64,000 nucleotides of DNA, from positions 3,725,694 through 3,789,693 of the forward strand of contig NZ_CH902583.1 in NCBI RefSeq assembly GCF_000152965.1, read 5' to 3'. This DNA comes from Roseobacter sp. MED193 (lineage in GTDB: Bacteria > Pseudomonadota > Alphaproteobacteria > Rhodobacterales > Rhodobacteraceae). The position numbers and the translations under genes are program-made. Of the stretch, positions 9,887-19,128 are shown one piece after another (the first letter of the stretch is position 1; every line of letters starts with the position of its first letter). The notes beneath the pieces were generated by a model. It did no database searches. It saw nothing but the letters and a program-made list of their open reading frames with translations, and was not told where the DNA came from.

Positions 9887-10954
9887 ATGGCGTTTTTCTC
9901 AAAGCTCAAGGAGCGCTTGTTCAAATCCTCGTCGAAACTGGACGAAGGGCTGGAGGCAATTGTAGACGAGGGCGGGGGTACTGAGCAGGCTGCTGCTGTT
10001 GAGACGCGGGTTATTGACGCGCCTCCTAGTGCAACGCAAACAGCACCAGCATCTGAGGCAGCACAACCGTCGGGTCTTCTGGGGCGCCTGGTCGGGCGCG
10101 GTGGCACAGCCGAGCAGCGTCGTACCTTGGATGACGATATGCTGGAGCAGCTGGAGGAGCTGCTGATTGCTGCCGATATGGGGGTGGATACTGCCCTGCG
10201 TGTGACCGCCAATATGGCCGAAGGCCGCTTGGGAAAGAAACTCTCTGCGCGCGAGATCAAGGAATTGCTGGCAGCTGAGGTGGCTCGGGTCATGGAGCAT
10301 GTTGCCAAGCCAATGCCACTCTATGCCCATCGCCCGCAGGTGGTTCTGGTGGTCGGAGTGAATGGTTCCGGTAAGACCACGACGATTGGCAAACTTGCCA
10401 GCCAGTTCAAGGCCGCCGGAAAAAATGTGGTGATCGCCGCTGGGGACACTTTTCGCGCTGCTGCTGTTGAACAACTGCAGGTTTGGGGGGACCGTGCTGG
10501 GGTGCCGGTGCTGACCGCACCGGAAGGCTCTGATCCTGCCAGCCTCGCCTATGACGCCATGACCCGCGCCCAGGAAGAGGGCGCAGATCTGTTGATGATC
10601 GATACGGCAGGTCGCCTGCAGAACCGGGCGGATCTGATGGAGGAACTCTCCAAGATCATCCGTGTCATTCGTAAAAAGGACGAAACCGCGCCGCACAACA
10701 CTCTGCTGGTGCTAGATGCCACCACCGGCCAGAACGCACTCAGCCAGGTTGAGACATTCCAGAAACTCGCGGATGTTTCAGGTCTAGTGATGACCAAACT
10801 GGATGGCACAGCAAAGGGAGGCGTTCTGGTGGCGCTGGCGGATAAATTTGCCCTGCCCATTCACGCCATCGGCGTCGGTGAACAGATCGACGATCTGGCG
10901 CCTTTCGATCCAGAAGAATTTGCCGCCGCTCTCACAGGGCTCGACCAATCTTGA
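9887..10954 (+). CDS. ftsY: Signal recognition particle receptor FtsY
   Basis: FtsY is the membrane-associated GTPase that docks SRP-ribosome complexes for co-translational insertion. The 355-residue protein has an acidic/Ala-rich A region (about 20-60), an N domain, and a G domain with GVNGSGKTTTIGKLA near 155, DTFRAAAVEQL, the DTAGR box, TKLDGTAKGG and GVGEQIDDLAPF. The length is short of E. coli FtsY because the A region is short, as is usual in alphaproteobacteria. Confidence 0.97.
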   Translation: MAFFSKLKERLFKSSSKLDEGLEAIVDEGGGTEQAAAVETRVIDAPPSATQTAPASEAAQPSGLLGRLVGRGGTAEQRRTLDDDMLEQLEELLIAADMGVDTALRVTANMAEGRLGKKLSAREIKELLAAEVARVMEHVAKPMPLYAHRPQVVLVVGVNGSGKTTTIGKLASQFKAAGKNVVIAAGDTFRAAAVEQLQVWGDRAGVPVLTAPEGSDPASLAYDAMTRAQEEGADLLMIDTAGRLQNRADLMEELSKIIRVIRKKDETAPHNTLLVLDATTGQNALSQVETFQKLADVSGLVMTKLDGTAKGGVLVALADKFALPIHAIGVGEQIDDLAPFDPEEFAAALTGLDQS

Positions 10955-10971
10955 TTGGGCTGCCGCCTCGC

Positions 10972-11000
10972 TTTCATTTGGCCAAAAATATCCTACGGGG
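10972..11000. repeat. Dispersed intergenic repeat, copy 2
   Basis: The unit tttcatttggccaaaaatat followed by cctacgggg lies 17 bp after the ftsY stop. It shares about 20 bases with the copy at 4969-4996. It may form part of the ftsY 3' end. Confidence 0.6.
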
Positions 11001-11057
11001 GTTTGGGGGTGGAAAATCCCCAATGCCCTGTACTCATAATCGAATCGAGCAACCCTG

Positions 11058-11960
11058 ATGAGCGATTGGCTGATTTCTCTCGAAGGCACAGAAGCCGGCC
11101 ATCAGGCCGCTTTGTTCCTGGCCCTGATGGCGGCTTTCCTTCATGCGGTCTTTGGCGCGCTGCAAAAGGGCAAGCATGATCCCTGGCTGTCGCGCGGCGC
11201 CATTGATGCCTCTTATGGGCTGATGGCGGCCCCCTTTGCGCTCTTTGTGGTGCCCTGGCCCGAGCCACATATGTGGGCGATCTTTGCCGTCGTCTGGGTG
11301 ATTCATGTGGCCTACAAAGTTCTGCAGGCACTGGCCTATACCAAGGGCAGCTATACCGTGGTCTACCCGGTGGTGCGTGGCACTGGGCCGCTGTTTACGG
11401 TGATTGGCTCCTACTATCTGTTTGGCGAGGTCTTCACTTTGGTGCAATGGGCCGGCGTCGGGGTCTTGCTTTTGGGCATCTTTGGTCTTGCGGCCTATAA
11501 TTACCGCTATCTGGAAACTCATCGTGAAACCCTGGGACTGGCGATGTTCCTGGCGCTTGTCACTGGGCTGTTTGTGGCGCTTTACACCACCTATGATGCC
11601 TACGGCATTCGCGCCACCGCAGATCCCTTTACCTTTCTGGCCTGGTTTTTCATGATCGACGGCCTGGCAATGCCGCCCTATGCCTATCTGCGCTGGCGCC
11701 GCATGGCAAAGAAACCCGATCTGGCGCCGCTGGCAATCAAGGGCATTTTTGGCGGACTTGTCGCTTTTGCCTCCTTTGGTGCGGTGATGCTTGCAACCCG
11801 GCTCGATAAGGTGGGTGAGGCCGCCGTTCTGCGCGAAACCTCCACCGTGTTTGCCGCGCTCATCGGCTGGCTGGTGCTGAAAGAAACCGTTGGTCCCCGC
11901 CGGGTTGCCTTGATGGCTTTGATCGCGCTGGGCGCCGTGATAGTGGAGATGGGCGGCTGA
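11058..11960 (+). CDS. EamA/DMT family transporter
   Basis: The 300-residue membrane protein has about ten hydrophobic helices arranged as two EamA repeats. The first includes YTVVYPVVRGTGPLFTVIGS and the second ends with RETSTVFAALIGWLVLKETV, both typical of the drug/metabolite transporter superfamily. Substrate and direction cannot be read from the sequence. It lies between ftsY and yciB, probably in one transcription unit. Confidence 0.9.
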   Translation: MSDWLISLEGTEAGHQAALFLALMAAFLHAVFGALQKGKHDPWLSRGAIDASYGLMAAPFALFVVPWPEPHMWAIFAVVWVIHVAYKVLQALAYTKGSYTVVYPVVRGTGPLFTVIGSYYLFGEVFTLVQWAGVGVLLLGIFGLAAYNYRYLETHRETLGLAMFLALVTGLFVALYTTYDAYGIRATADPFTFLAWFFMIDGLAMPPYAYLRWRRMAKKPDLAPLAIKGIFGGLVAFASFGAVMLATRLDKVGEAAVLRETSTVFAALIGWLVLKETVGPRRVALMALIALGAVIVEMGG

Positions 11961-12006
11961 TCCGCATCTCGCGCACCCAGTGCCATAATGACCTACAGGA
12001 GATCCC

Positions 12007-12627
12007 ATGACGCGCGCCACAAGTGCATCCAAGAAGATCAACCCAACCCTCAAAATGGTGTTGGAGCTTGGCCCTGTCGTCCTGTTTTTTATCGGCTACA
12101 TCAAGCTGCGCGAAGAGGTGTTTGTCATAGCTGGGCAGGATTACAAAGGCTTTATCGTCGTGACGGCAGCCTTCATCCCGCTGATGATACTGTCCACACT
12201 GGCGCTGTGGAAACTCACCGGTCATCTGTCAAAAATGCAGGTGGCGACGCTGATCCTGGTCGTCTTTATGGGCGGGCTGTCGGTCTGGCTCAATGATGAG
12301 CGGTTCTTCAAGATGAAACCAACCTTGATCTATCTGCTCTTTGGTGGGGCGTTGGGGGTTGGTTTGCTGCGCGGGCAAAGCTATCTGAAACTGGTTATGG
12401 AAGAGCTGATGCCGCTGGAGCATGAGGGTTGGATGATTCTCACGCGGCGCATCTGTCTGTTTTTCCTGGGTCTTGCCCTGGCTAACGAGCTGATCTGGCG
12501 CCTGACGACCACCGATACATGGGTCTATTTCAAAACCTTTGGCCTGCCGGTGGCGATGTTTGCCTTTTTCATGTTCCAGGGGAAAGTGTTCCAGGAACAC
12601 GGCCTGCCGGACGAGGATGAGGCATAA
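12007..12627 (+). CDS. yciB: Inner-membrane septation protein YciB/IspZ
   Basis: The 206-residue protein has five or six membrane helices with family motifs: LELGPVVLFFIGYIK at the start, DERFFKMKPTLIYLLFGG in the middle, and LALANELIWRLTTTDTWVYF with FKTFGLP near the end. In enteric bacteria the family affects cell envelope integrity and septation. GGAG six bases before the ATG supports the start. Confidence 0.94.
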   Translation: MTRATSASKKINPTLKMVLELGPVVLFFIGYIKLREEVFVIAGQDYKGFIVVTAAFIPLMILSTLALWKLTGHLSKMQVATLILVVFMGGLSVWLNDERFFKMKPTLIYLLFGGALGVGLLRGQSYLKLVMEELMPLEHEGWMILTRRICLFFLGLALANELIWRLTTTDTWVYFKTFGLPVAMFAFFMFQGKVFQEHGLPDEDEA

Positions 12628-12658
12628 TCAGCCTTTGAAAAACCCAAGGCAGGTCGGG

Positions 12659-13357
12659 CTACTCCCGGGATGCGTGGTTGCCAAAAATGACCTGTTGCGC
12701 GCGGCTGTCTGAACGGTCGCCGCGCCGCGAGGCTTCCAGGCTGCGTCCTGCGAGCACACCGGGACGCTCCCAGAGAAGGTCCAGCCAGCGCGCCATATGA
12801 GGTTTGTCCTCCAGGGACTGTTCTTGCCCCTCCCAGAGCGAAGCCCAGGGCCAGATCGCCATATCTGCAATGGTCATTCTGTCGCCCGCCACATATTCGT
12901 TCTTTGCCAGTTGCCGGTCTAAAACCCCGTAAAGCCGCGCCACTTCGGCACGGTAGCGATCCTTGGCATAGGGAATAGGATCGGGGGCATATTTCAGGAA
13001 ATGATGCGCCTGACCGGCCATCGGCCCCAGCCCGCCCATCTGCCACATCAACCATTGATCCACCACCAGCCGCTGGCGCTCGGTTTCGCCATAGAATTGC
13101 CCCGTCTTGCGCGCCAGATATTGTAAAATCGCGCCGCTCTCAAACAGAGAGACAGCCGTGCCACCCGGGCCATCTGGATCGACAATCGCAGGCATACGGT
13201 TGTTGGGGGCAATCTTCAGGAAATCCGGGGCAAACTGATCCCCCGCGGAAATGTCAATCAGATTGACCTCATAGGGCAGGGCCATTTCCTCAAGCGCGAT
13301 TGAGATTTTCCAACCGTTTGGCGTCGGCCAGTAATATAGCGCGATGGGATCTTGCAT
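12659..13357 (-). CDS. Glutathione S-transferase family protein (YfcG/YghU-like)
   Basis: The 232-residue protein starts with a thioredoxin-like domain (ALYYWPTPNGWKISIALEEM; the TPNGWK stretch is typical of the Ure2p-like/YghU class). NNRMPAIVDPDG and LFESGAILQYLA form the glutathione site. A helical C-terminal domain follows (RMTIADMAIWPWASLWE). These enzymes act mostly as disulfide-bond reductases. It faces yciB across a 31-bp gap. Confidence 0.9.
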   Translation of the reverse strand: MQDPIALYYWPTPNGWKISIALEEMALPYEVNLIDISAGDQFAPDFLKIAPNNRMPAIVDPDGPGGTAVSLFESGAILQYLARKTGQFYGETERQRLVVDQWLMWQMGGLGPMAGQAHHFLKYAPDPIPYAKDRYRAEVARLYGVLDRQLAKNEYVAGDRMTIADMAIWPWASLWEGQEQSLEDKPHMARWLDLLWERPGVLAGRSLEASRRGDRSDSRAQQVIFGNHASRE

Positions 13358-13490
13358 GATCGCCCCTTTGTAAAACCTGTGGGAAACACCCTTTGCGCGA
13401 TAACAGCATGGGGGCCAAGGTCAAACAAGCCTGCGATGAAACGTGATTGATCACAGGCCAGTGATTGCCAGCGAATGGCGCCCGAAACTC

Positions 13491-13519
13491 TTGACTGAGC
13501 GTTCTAACCGGCGTATCGG
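13491..13519 (+). promoter_or_regulatory. Putative sigma-70 promoter of the metZ leader
   Basis: TTGACT at 13491-13496 and TATCGG at 13514-13519 are separated by 17 bp. The predicted transcription start near 13526 lies just upstream of the SAM-II aptamer. The -10 match is weak. Confidence 0.45.
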
Positions 13520-13530
13520 AATGCGCATCA

Positions 13531-13582
13531 ACACCGTGGCGATTTGTAACCGGATTGCGGGCCACGTTAAATATCCGCTAAA
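13531..13582 (+). promoter_or_regulatory. SAM-II riboswitch
   Basis: The conserved SAM-II (metA-type) core is present. Helix P1 is cgtggc (13535-13540) with gccacg (13561-13566). The loop contains GATTTG..ACCGGATTGC. Between P1 and the 3' element lies GTTAAAT, followed by CCGCTAAAG. The pseudoknot is formed by cggat (13551-13555) with atccg (13573-13577). S-adenosylmethionine binding is expected to lower metZ expression. A transcription terminator follows directly. Confidence 0.92.
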
Positions 13583-13597
13583 GAGGTCAGGATGTGA

Positions 13598-13636
13598 AGG
13601 ACCCCCTTTCGCTTGGCCGAACGGGGGTTTTTTGTT
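13598..13636 (+). terminator. Rho-independent attenuator behind the SAM-II riboswitch
   Basis: The stem CCCCC (13602-13606) with GGGGG (13623-13627) is extended by flanking pairs and followed by a TTTTTT run, all within the metZ leader. It is upstream of the metZ ribosome-binding site, so it can only act as an attenuator in the leader RNA. Confidence 0.85.
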
Positions 13637-13661
13637 GCGCGATGAGCGCGGAGGACATGAG

Positions 13662-14852
13662 ATGAGTGAGAACTGGAACAACCGCACAAAGCTGGTGCAT
13701 GGGGGTACACGCCGCAGCCAGTATAATGAGGTGAGCGAAGCGATTTTCCTCACCCAGGGGTTTGTTTACGACAGCGCCGAACAGGCCGAGGCCAGGTTCC
13801 TTGAGACCGGTCCGGATGAGTTTATTTATGCGCGCTACGGCAATCCCACTGTGGCGATGTTCGAAGAGCGTATCGCACTATTGGAAGGGGCCGAAGACGC
13901 CTTTGCCACGGCTTCTGGCATGGCGGCTGTCAGCGGCGCGCTGACCTCACTGCTCAAGGCGGGCGATCACGTGGTGTCAGCCAAGGCGCTGTTTGGGTCT
14001 TGTCTCTATATCCTGGAAAATATTCTTACCCGTTACGGGGTAGAAGTGACTTTTGTCGATGGCACCGATCTGGATCAGTGGCGCGCGGCGGTACGGCCGG
14101 ATACAAAGGCGGTGTTCTTTGAAAGCATGTCGAACCCGACGCTGGAAGTTATCGATATCACGGCGGTTGCCGCCATCGCCCATTCGGTCGGTGCTATGGT
14201 TGTGGTCGATAATGTTTTCTCCACCCCGGTATTTTCCAAGGCGATCGCGCAGGGCGCTGATGTTGTGGTCTACTCAGCGACCAAACACATTGATGGTCAG
14301 GGCCGGGTGCTCGGGGGCGTGGTTCTGGGCAGTAAGGACTTTATCCGTGGTACCCTTGAACCCTACATGAAACACACTGGCGGCTCGCTCAGCCCGTTTA
14401 GCGCCTGGACCCTGCTCAAGGGACTGGAGACGATTGACCTACGGGTCAAAGCACAAGCGCAGAGCGCATTGTTAATTGCGCAGGCTTTCGATGGCCACGC
14501 CGCGCTGAACCGCACAATCTATCCAGGTCTTGAAACCCATGCCCAAAATGCGCTGGTGCAAAGCCAGCTGGGGGGCGCAGGCGGAACTGTGCTGTCGCTG
14601 GATCTCAAGGGCGGCAAGCAGGCGGCTTTCCGCTTCCTCAATGCGCTGACCATTCCGGTGATCTCCAATAATCTTGGTGATGCCAAATCCATCGCCACAC
14701 ACCCGGCAACCACGACCCACCAGCGTCTGCCCGATGAGCAGAAGGCTGCCCTGGGGATCACCCCCGGTCTGGTTCGGTTCTCGGTTGGTTTGGAAGACAG
14801 CGATGACCTGATTGCGGATCTGGAACAGGCTTTGGCTGCCTCCCAGGGCTAA
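13662..14852 (+). CDS. metZ: O-succinylhomoserine sulfhydrylase
   Basis: The PLP enzyme converts O-succinylhomoserine and sulfide to homocysteine in methionine synthesis. It is 396 residues long, the usual size for the Cys/Met metabolism PLP family. Motifs include YARYGNPTVAMFEERIALLE, FATASGMAAVSGAL, VVVDNVFSTP and the PLP lysine in VVYSATKHIDGQGRVLGG. The ATG at 13662 has GGAGG seven bases upstream. MetZ is preferred over MetB from the riboswitch context and MetZ-like residues, but substrate choice is not certain. Confidence 0.93.
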   Translation: MSENWNNRTKLVHGGTRRSQYNEVSEAIFLTQGFVYDSAEQAEARFLETGPDEFIYARYGNPTVAMFEERIALLEGAEDAFATASGMAAVSGALTSLLKAGDHVVSAKALFGSCLYILENILTRYGVEVTFVDGTDLDQWRAAVRPDTKAVFFESMSNPTLEVIDITAVAAIAHSVGAMVVVDNVFSTPVFSKAIAQGADVVVYSATKHIDGQGRVLGGVVLGSKDFIRGTLEPYMKHTGGSLSPFSAWTLLKGLETIDLRVKAQAQSALLIAQAFDGHAALNRTIYPGLETHAQNALVQSQLGGAGGTVLSLDLKGGKQAAFRFLNALTIPVISNNLGDAKSIATHPATTTHQRLPDEQKAALGITPGLVRFSVGLEDSDDLIADLEQALAASQG

Positions 14853-14870
14853 GCCGGTCCTGGGCTCTTG

Positions 14871-14902
14871 CCCCGGATTTGAGGCGTAAGTCCGATCCGG
14901 GG
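14871..14902. terminator. Hairpin after metZ
   Basis: CCCCGGAT pairs with ATCCGGGG across a 16-base loop, 18 bp after the metZ stop. No T-tract follows, so its function as a terminator is uncertain. Confidence 0.45.
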
Positions 14903-15007
14903 GGGAATCTGACGTATTTGACTGATCCGTTTTGAGTTTTGGGCCGTATAGGTCTAAACAGTAAAACGCAGCCCTCACTGGGCGGCGCCAACGGAGTGCA
15001 TTTTGCT

Positions 15008-16111
15008 ATGAATATCCAAACGCGTGATCTGTCCGAGGCTCCCGATCGTCATGCCGCCGAAACGGCACTGGCGCTGCTGCGGCAATGGGCCGAAGCCGCC
15101 GACCCCAGTGAGGTGGCGCAACTGGACCCAGCAATTGCACGTCTGTTGCCTGGTCGCGAGCTGGGCAACTACCCGGAGCTATCGCGCGATTACCCAGAGG
15201 AATTTGTGTCTGATGCGGCCTACCGGGCTACGCTGCCAGATCTTCAGAACGGGCCTGCAAGTCTTATTCGCGGTGCCAAAGAGCAGATCCAGCACGTGGG
15301 CATTTCTAACTTTCGGCTGCCAATCCGGTTTCACAGCCGTGACGGGCATGACCAGACCTTAGAGACCAGTATCACCGGTTCAGTCAGCCTAGAGGCGGAC
15401 AAAAAGGGCATCAACATGTCCCGGATTATGCGCTCCTTTTATAAACACGCTGAAAAAACCTTTAGTTTCGAGGTAATGGAATCTGCATTGAGTGACTACC
15501 TCACCGATCTGGAGAGCATGGATGCGCGATTGCAGATGCGGTTTTCGTTTCCGGTGCGGATTGAAAGCCTGCGTTCTGGTCTGTCTGGCTATCAGTACTA
15601 CGACATCGCGCTGGAGTTGGTTCAATCCGAGGGGCAGCGCCACAAGGTGATTCATCTGGACTATGTTTATTCGTCGACCTGCCCATGTTCGCTAGAGCTG
15701 AGCGAACATGCCCGCAAAGCACGGGGGCAACTGGCCACGCCGCATTCGCAGCGATCCGTTGCGCGGCTTTCGGTTTCGGTCGACCCCGATGGCGAATGCC
15801 TGTGGTTTGAAGATCTGATTGAGCACTGCCGCAGGGCCGTGCCGACAGAGACACAGGTGATGGTCAAGCGTGAGGATGAACAGGCCTTTGCGGAGCTGAA
15901 CGCTGCCAATCCGATTTTTGTCGAAGATGCAGCACGGCTGTTCTGTGAAGCCTTGCAGAATGACGCCCGAATCAAAGATTTTCGTGTTGTTGCCAGCCAT
16001 CAGGAAAGCCTGCATAGCCATGATGCCATCAGCATTCTGACTCAAGGGCCACTTTTTGCCAACAAGAGCCTGGACCCACGTTTGTTCTCTTCTTTGATCC
16101 ATCAGGGCTGA
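15008..16111 (+). CDS. folE2: GTP cyclohydrolase FolE2
   Basis: This type IB GTP cyclohydrolase makes 7,8-dihydroneopterin triphosphate, the first folate precursor. The 367-residue protein has the family motifs NFRLPIRF, SLEADKKGINMSRIMRSFY, SSTCPCSLELSEH (the catalytic and metal-binding Cys region) and ASHQESLHSHDAI. FolE2 works with metals other than zinc and is often linked to zinc limitation, but I see no clear Zur site upstream. Confidence 0.95.
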   Translation: MNIQTRDLSEAPDRHAAETALALLRQWAEAADPSEVAQLDPAIARLLPGRELGNYPELSRDYPEEFVSDAAYRATLPDLQNGPASLIRGAKEQIQHVGISNFRLPIRFHSRDGHDQTLETSITGSVSLEADKKGINMSRIMRSFYKHAEKTFSFEVMESALSDYLTDLESMDARLQMRFSFPVRIESLRSGLSGYQYYDIALELVQSEGQRHKVIHLDYVYSSTCPCSLELSEHARKARGQLATPHSQRSVARLSVSVDPDGECLWFEDLIEHCRRAVPTETQVMVKREDEQAFAELNAANPIFVEDAARLFCEALQNDARIKDFRVVASHQESLHSHDAISILTQGPLFANKSLDPRLFSSLIHQG

Positions 16112-16244
16112 GAAAGGCAGAGATTGCCGACCGGGGACGGGGCCCAAGGGGAACAGCTAAAGCGTTGTGTACTGAGCACGACGCGATTGCCGGGCGCGGG
16201 CTTTGGCTTGACAGTTTCGACTAGGAGGTCCAACGCTCACCCTC

Positions 16245-17693
16245 ATGTTGGACCTTCGACCCGTTGGATATGTGATCGGCCTTCTGGTCGTGATTCTGGG
16301 CGCCATGATGGTGTTTCCCTTCCTCGCTGACCTTATCGAGGGGCGGGGCGCGTGGCCTGTGTTTTTGGAAAGCGGTATTATAACCATGCTAGGTGGGGCG
16401 CTTTTGGCGCTGAGCTGTGGCAGTGGAAACCACGAGGGGCTGTCGATCCAGCAGACTTTCTTGTTGACCACCCTTGTCTGGGTTGCGTTGCCTATTTTTG
16501 GCGCTTTGCCTCTTATGCTGGGGGCCACTGATCTCAGCTTTACAGACGCGTTTTTCGAAGCCATGTCCGGTCTGACTACGACCGGGTCAACGGTGATTTC
16601 AGGGCTGGATGAGCTGCCAAAGGGACTGCTGTTGTGGCGTGGAATCCTGCAATGGCTCGGCGGGATCGGGATCATTGTCGTCGCGATGGTCTTTCTGCCA
16701 GAGCTGCGGGTTGGCGGCATGCAGATCTTTAAGTCAGAGAGCTTTGATACTTTTGGTAAAATTTTGCCCCGTGCCCAGGCGATCGCAAAGCAGATCGCGC
16801 TGATCTATCTTGGTCTGACGGCCATCTGCATGCTGGTCTATATCGCCCTGGGCATGGGTGGGTTTGATGCCTTGGTACATGCCATGACCACTATGTCTAC
16901 GGGTGGGTTTTCCAACTATGATGCGTCATTTGGGGCCTTTTCGGGGGCCGCAGAATATGCGGCCTCGATTTTTATGATCTGCGCTGCCTTGCCGTTTGTG
17001 CGTTACGTGCAGCTGGTAAACGGTAAGGCGACACCGCTGTTCCACGATAGCCAAATTCGGGTATTTCTCGGGACGATTCTGGTTCTTGTTCTGGTAACTT
17101 CGGGCGTCCTGGTCACTGTTTTTCCGCACCACCCTGAGCAAGCTGTTCGCGAGGCGCTGTTTAATATTACCTCGATCATCTCTGGTACCGGATACGCTAG
17201 CGTCGACTATATGGAGTGGGGAAGTTTCCTCATCATGGTGTTCTTCTTTATTGGTCTGATTGGCGGCTGCGCGGGTTCAACCGCCTGCTCGATCAAGATC
17301 TTTCGCTATCAGCTGCTCTTTGCCTCAATCCGGGTGCAGATCCAGCGAATCCGCTCGCCGAATGGAATCTTTGTGCCCCGGTTTGATGGCCGCCCCGTGG
17401 GCCCGGACGTGCTAAGTTCGGTGATTTCCTTTTTCATGTTCTTTATTGTTACGATGGGGATTGTGGCCTGGGCGCTGGCGCTGACAGGTTTGGATTTTAT
17501 CACCGCTATATCTGGCGCCGCTACGGCGGTGGCCAATGTCGGGCCGGGGCTGGGAGACATTATCGGGCCAGCCGGAAACTTTTCCTCACTGAATGATGCC
17601 GCCAAATGGATCCTGAGCAGTGCGATGTTGATTGGGCGGCTGGAGTTGATGGCGGTCTTTGCTATTCTCACAATCCGGTTTTGGCGCGCCTAA
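16245..17693 (+). CDS. trkH: Trk-type potassium transporter, membrane subunit
   Basis: The 482-residue inner-membrane protein has the four pore loops of TrkH/KtrB, seen as EAMSGLTTTGSTVIS, ATTMSTGGFSNYD-like, ITSIISGTGYASVDY and AATAVANVGPGLGD. Glycines of each selectivity filter are present (TTTGST, STGGFS, GTGYAS, NVGPGL). TrkA, its cytosolic NAD-binding partner, is not adjacent. An AGGAGG sequence lies 16 bp before the ATG, longer than usual. Confidence 0.94.
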   Translation: MLDLRPVGYVIGLLVVILGAMMVFPFLADLIEGRGAWPVFLESGIITMLGGALLALSCGSGNHEGLSIQQTFLLTTLVWVALPIFGALPLMLGATDLSFTDAFFEAMSGLTTTGSTVISGLDELPKGLLLWRGILQWLGGIGIIVVAMVFLPELRVGGMQIFKSESFDTFGKILPRAQAIAKQIALIYLGLTAICMLVYIALGMGGFDALVHAMTTMSTGGFSNYDASFGAFSGAAEYAASIFMICAALPFVRYVQLVNGKATPLFHDSQIRVFLGTILVLVLVTSGVLVTVFPHHPEQAVREALFNITSIISGTGYASVDYMEWGSFLIMVFFFIGLIGGCAGSTACSIKIFRYQLLFASIRVQIQRIRSPNGIFVPRFDGRPVGPDVLSSVISFFMFFIVTMGIVAWALALTGLDFITAISGAATAVANVGPGLGDIIGPAGNFSSLNDAAKWILSSAMLIGRLELMAVFAILTIRFWRA

Positions 17694-17844
17694 GTGCCGC
17701 CTGGGCGGGCGGTTTCACGGCTGCGGCAGATCGTCTGCCTGTGGCATATCGGGTGTATCGCTACAATCCCTAGTCTTGCCCTCTAATCCGCTTCCGCCTA
17801 TGAGGCTGTGATCGGAAACAGCGAGCGCACGGAGACTTTTGCCC

Positions 17845-19083
17845 ATGCCCGTTCTAGTAATGAAGTTCGGCGGCACATCCGTCGCCAATCTCGACCGGAT
17901 CCGCCGCGCCGCCAAGCGTGTCGGCGTTGAAGTGGCCAAGGGCTATGATGTCATCGTCATTGTCTCTGCCATGTCCGGTAAGACCAATGAATTGGTTGGC
18001 TGGGTCAATGAGACCTCGCCAATGTTTGATGCCCGTGAATATGACGCGGTGGTCTCTTCGGGGGAAAACATCACCGCCGGGCTGATGGCGCTGACACTGC
18101 AGGAAATGGATGTGCCTGCGCGCAGCTGGCAAGGCTGGCAAGTGCCGCTGAAAACCACCAGCGCCCATAGCCAGGCCCGGATCGAAGAGATCCCACCGGA
18201 AAACATTAATGCAAAGTTTTCTGAGGGCATGCGTGTCGCAGTGGTGGCTGGTTTCCAGGGGATTAGTCCCGAGGGTCGGATCACCACATTGGGACGCGGT
18301 GGATCTGATACCACTGCTGTGGCTTTTGCGGCGGCCTTTGATGCCGAACGCTGTGATATCTACACAGATGTGGACGGGGTTTATACCACAGATCCGCGCA
18401 TCTGTGACAAGGCGCGCAAGCTTGACAAAATCGCCTTTGAAGAAATGCTGGAATTGGCCTCACTTGGGGCAAAGGTATTGCAGACCCGCTCGGTTGAGCT
18501 GGCGATGCGGTATAAGGTGAAACTGCGCGTTCTCTCTAGCTTTGAAGAACAATCCGACGAGGCCGGAACACTGGTCTGCGACGAGGAGGAAATCATGGAA
18601 TCCAATGTAGTGGCTGGTGTGGCCTATTCCCGCGATGAAGCCAAGATGACCTTGATGTCGGTTGCTGACCGGCCCGGCATTGCAGCGATCATCTTTAATG
18701 CGCTCTCTGACGGAGGGGTGAATGTTGATATGATCGTGCAAAACATCTCGGAAGATGGCCGTACGGACATGACATTTTCTTGCCCCACCGATCAGGTGGC
18801 TCGCGCCGAGAAAGCACTCCTGGCGATCAAGGACGCAGGCGAGCTGAACTACGCCGAGTTAGTGGCTGATGTTGAGGTCGCGAAGGTCTCTGTGGTTGGG
18901 ATCGGGATGCGCTCCCAATCGGGTGTAGCTGCGAAAATGTTCAAGGTGCTCTCGGATGAGGGTATTAACATCAAGGTCATTACAACCTCAGAGATTAAGA
19001 TTTCCGTGCTTGTCGACCGAAAATACATGGAACTTGCGGTGCAAGCACTGCATGATGCCTTTGAATTGGATAAGGCAGCCTGA
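17845..19083 (+). CDS. lysC: Aspartate kinase
   Basis: The enzyme phosphorylates aspartate, the entry step for lysine, threonine and methionine. The 412-residue protein has VMKFGGTSVANLDRIRR at the N terminus, TTLGRGGSDTTAVAFAAA in the kinase domain, YTDVDGVYTTDPR, and two ACT domains after about residue 265 (MSVADRPGIAAIIFNAL, VGIGMRSQSGVAAKMFKVLS) that give feedback control. The ATG at 17845 is preceded by GGAG. Confidence 0.97.
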   Translation: MPVLVMKFGGTSVANLDRIRRAAKRVGVEVAKGYDVIVIVSAMSGKTNELVGWVNETSPMFDAREYDAVVSSGENITAGLMALTLQEMDVPARSWQGWQVPLKTTSAHSQARIEEIPPENINAKFSEGMRVAVVAGFQGISPEGRITTLGRGGSDTTAVAFAAAFDAERCDIYTDVDGVYTTDPRICDKARKLDKIAFEEMLELASLGAKVLQTRSVELAMRYKVKLRVLSSFEEQSDEAGTLVCDEEEIMESNVVAGVAYSRDEAKMTLMSVADRPGIAAIIFNALSDGGVNVDMIVQNISEDGRTDMTFSCPTDQVARAEKALLAIKDAGELNYAELVADVEVAKVSVVGIGMRSQSGVAAKMFKVLSDEGINIKVITTSEIKISVLVDRKYMELAVQALHDAFELDKAA

Positions 19084-19128
19084 TAACTTTGGGCTGCCTG
19101 CCACAAAAAGAATATGTGAACAGGGCCC

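Noticed and set aside
11034-12053. A 339-codon minus-strand frame covering the DMT transporter
   Set aside because: It is rich in His, Gln and Gly, as expected for the complement of a hydrophobic protein gene, and has no homology that I recognise.
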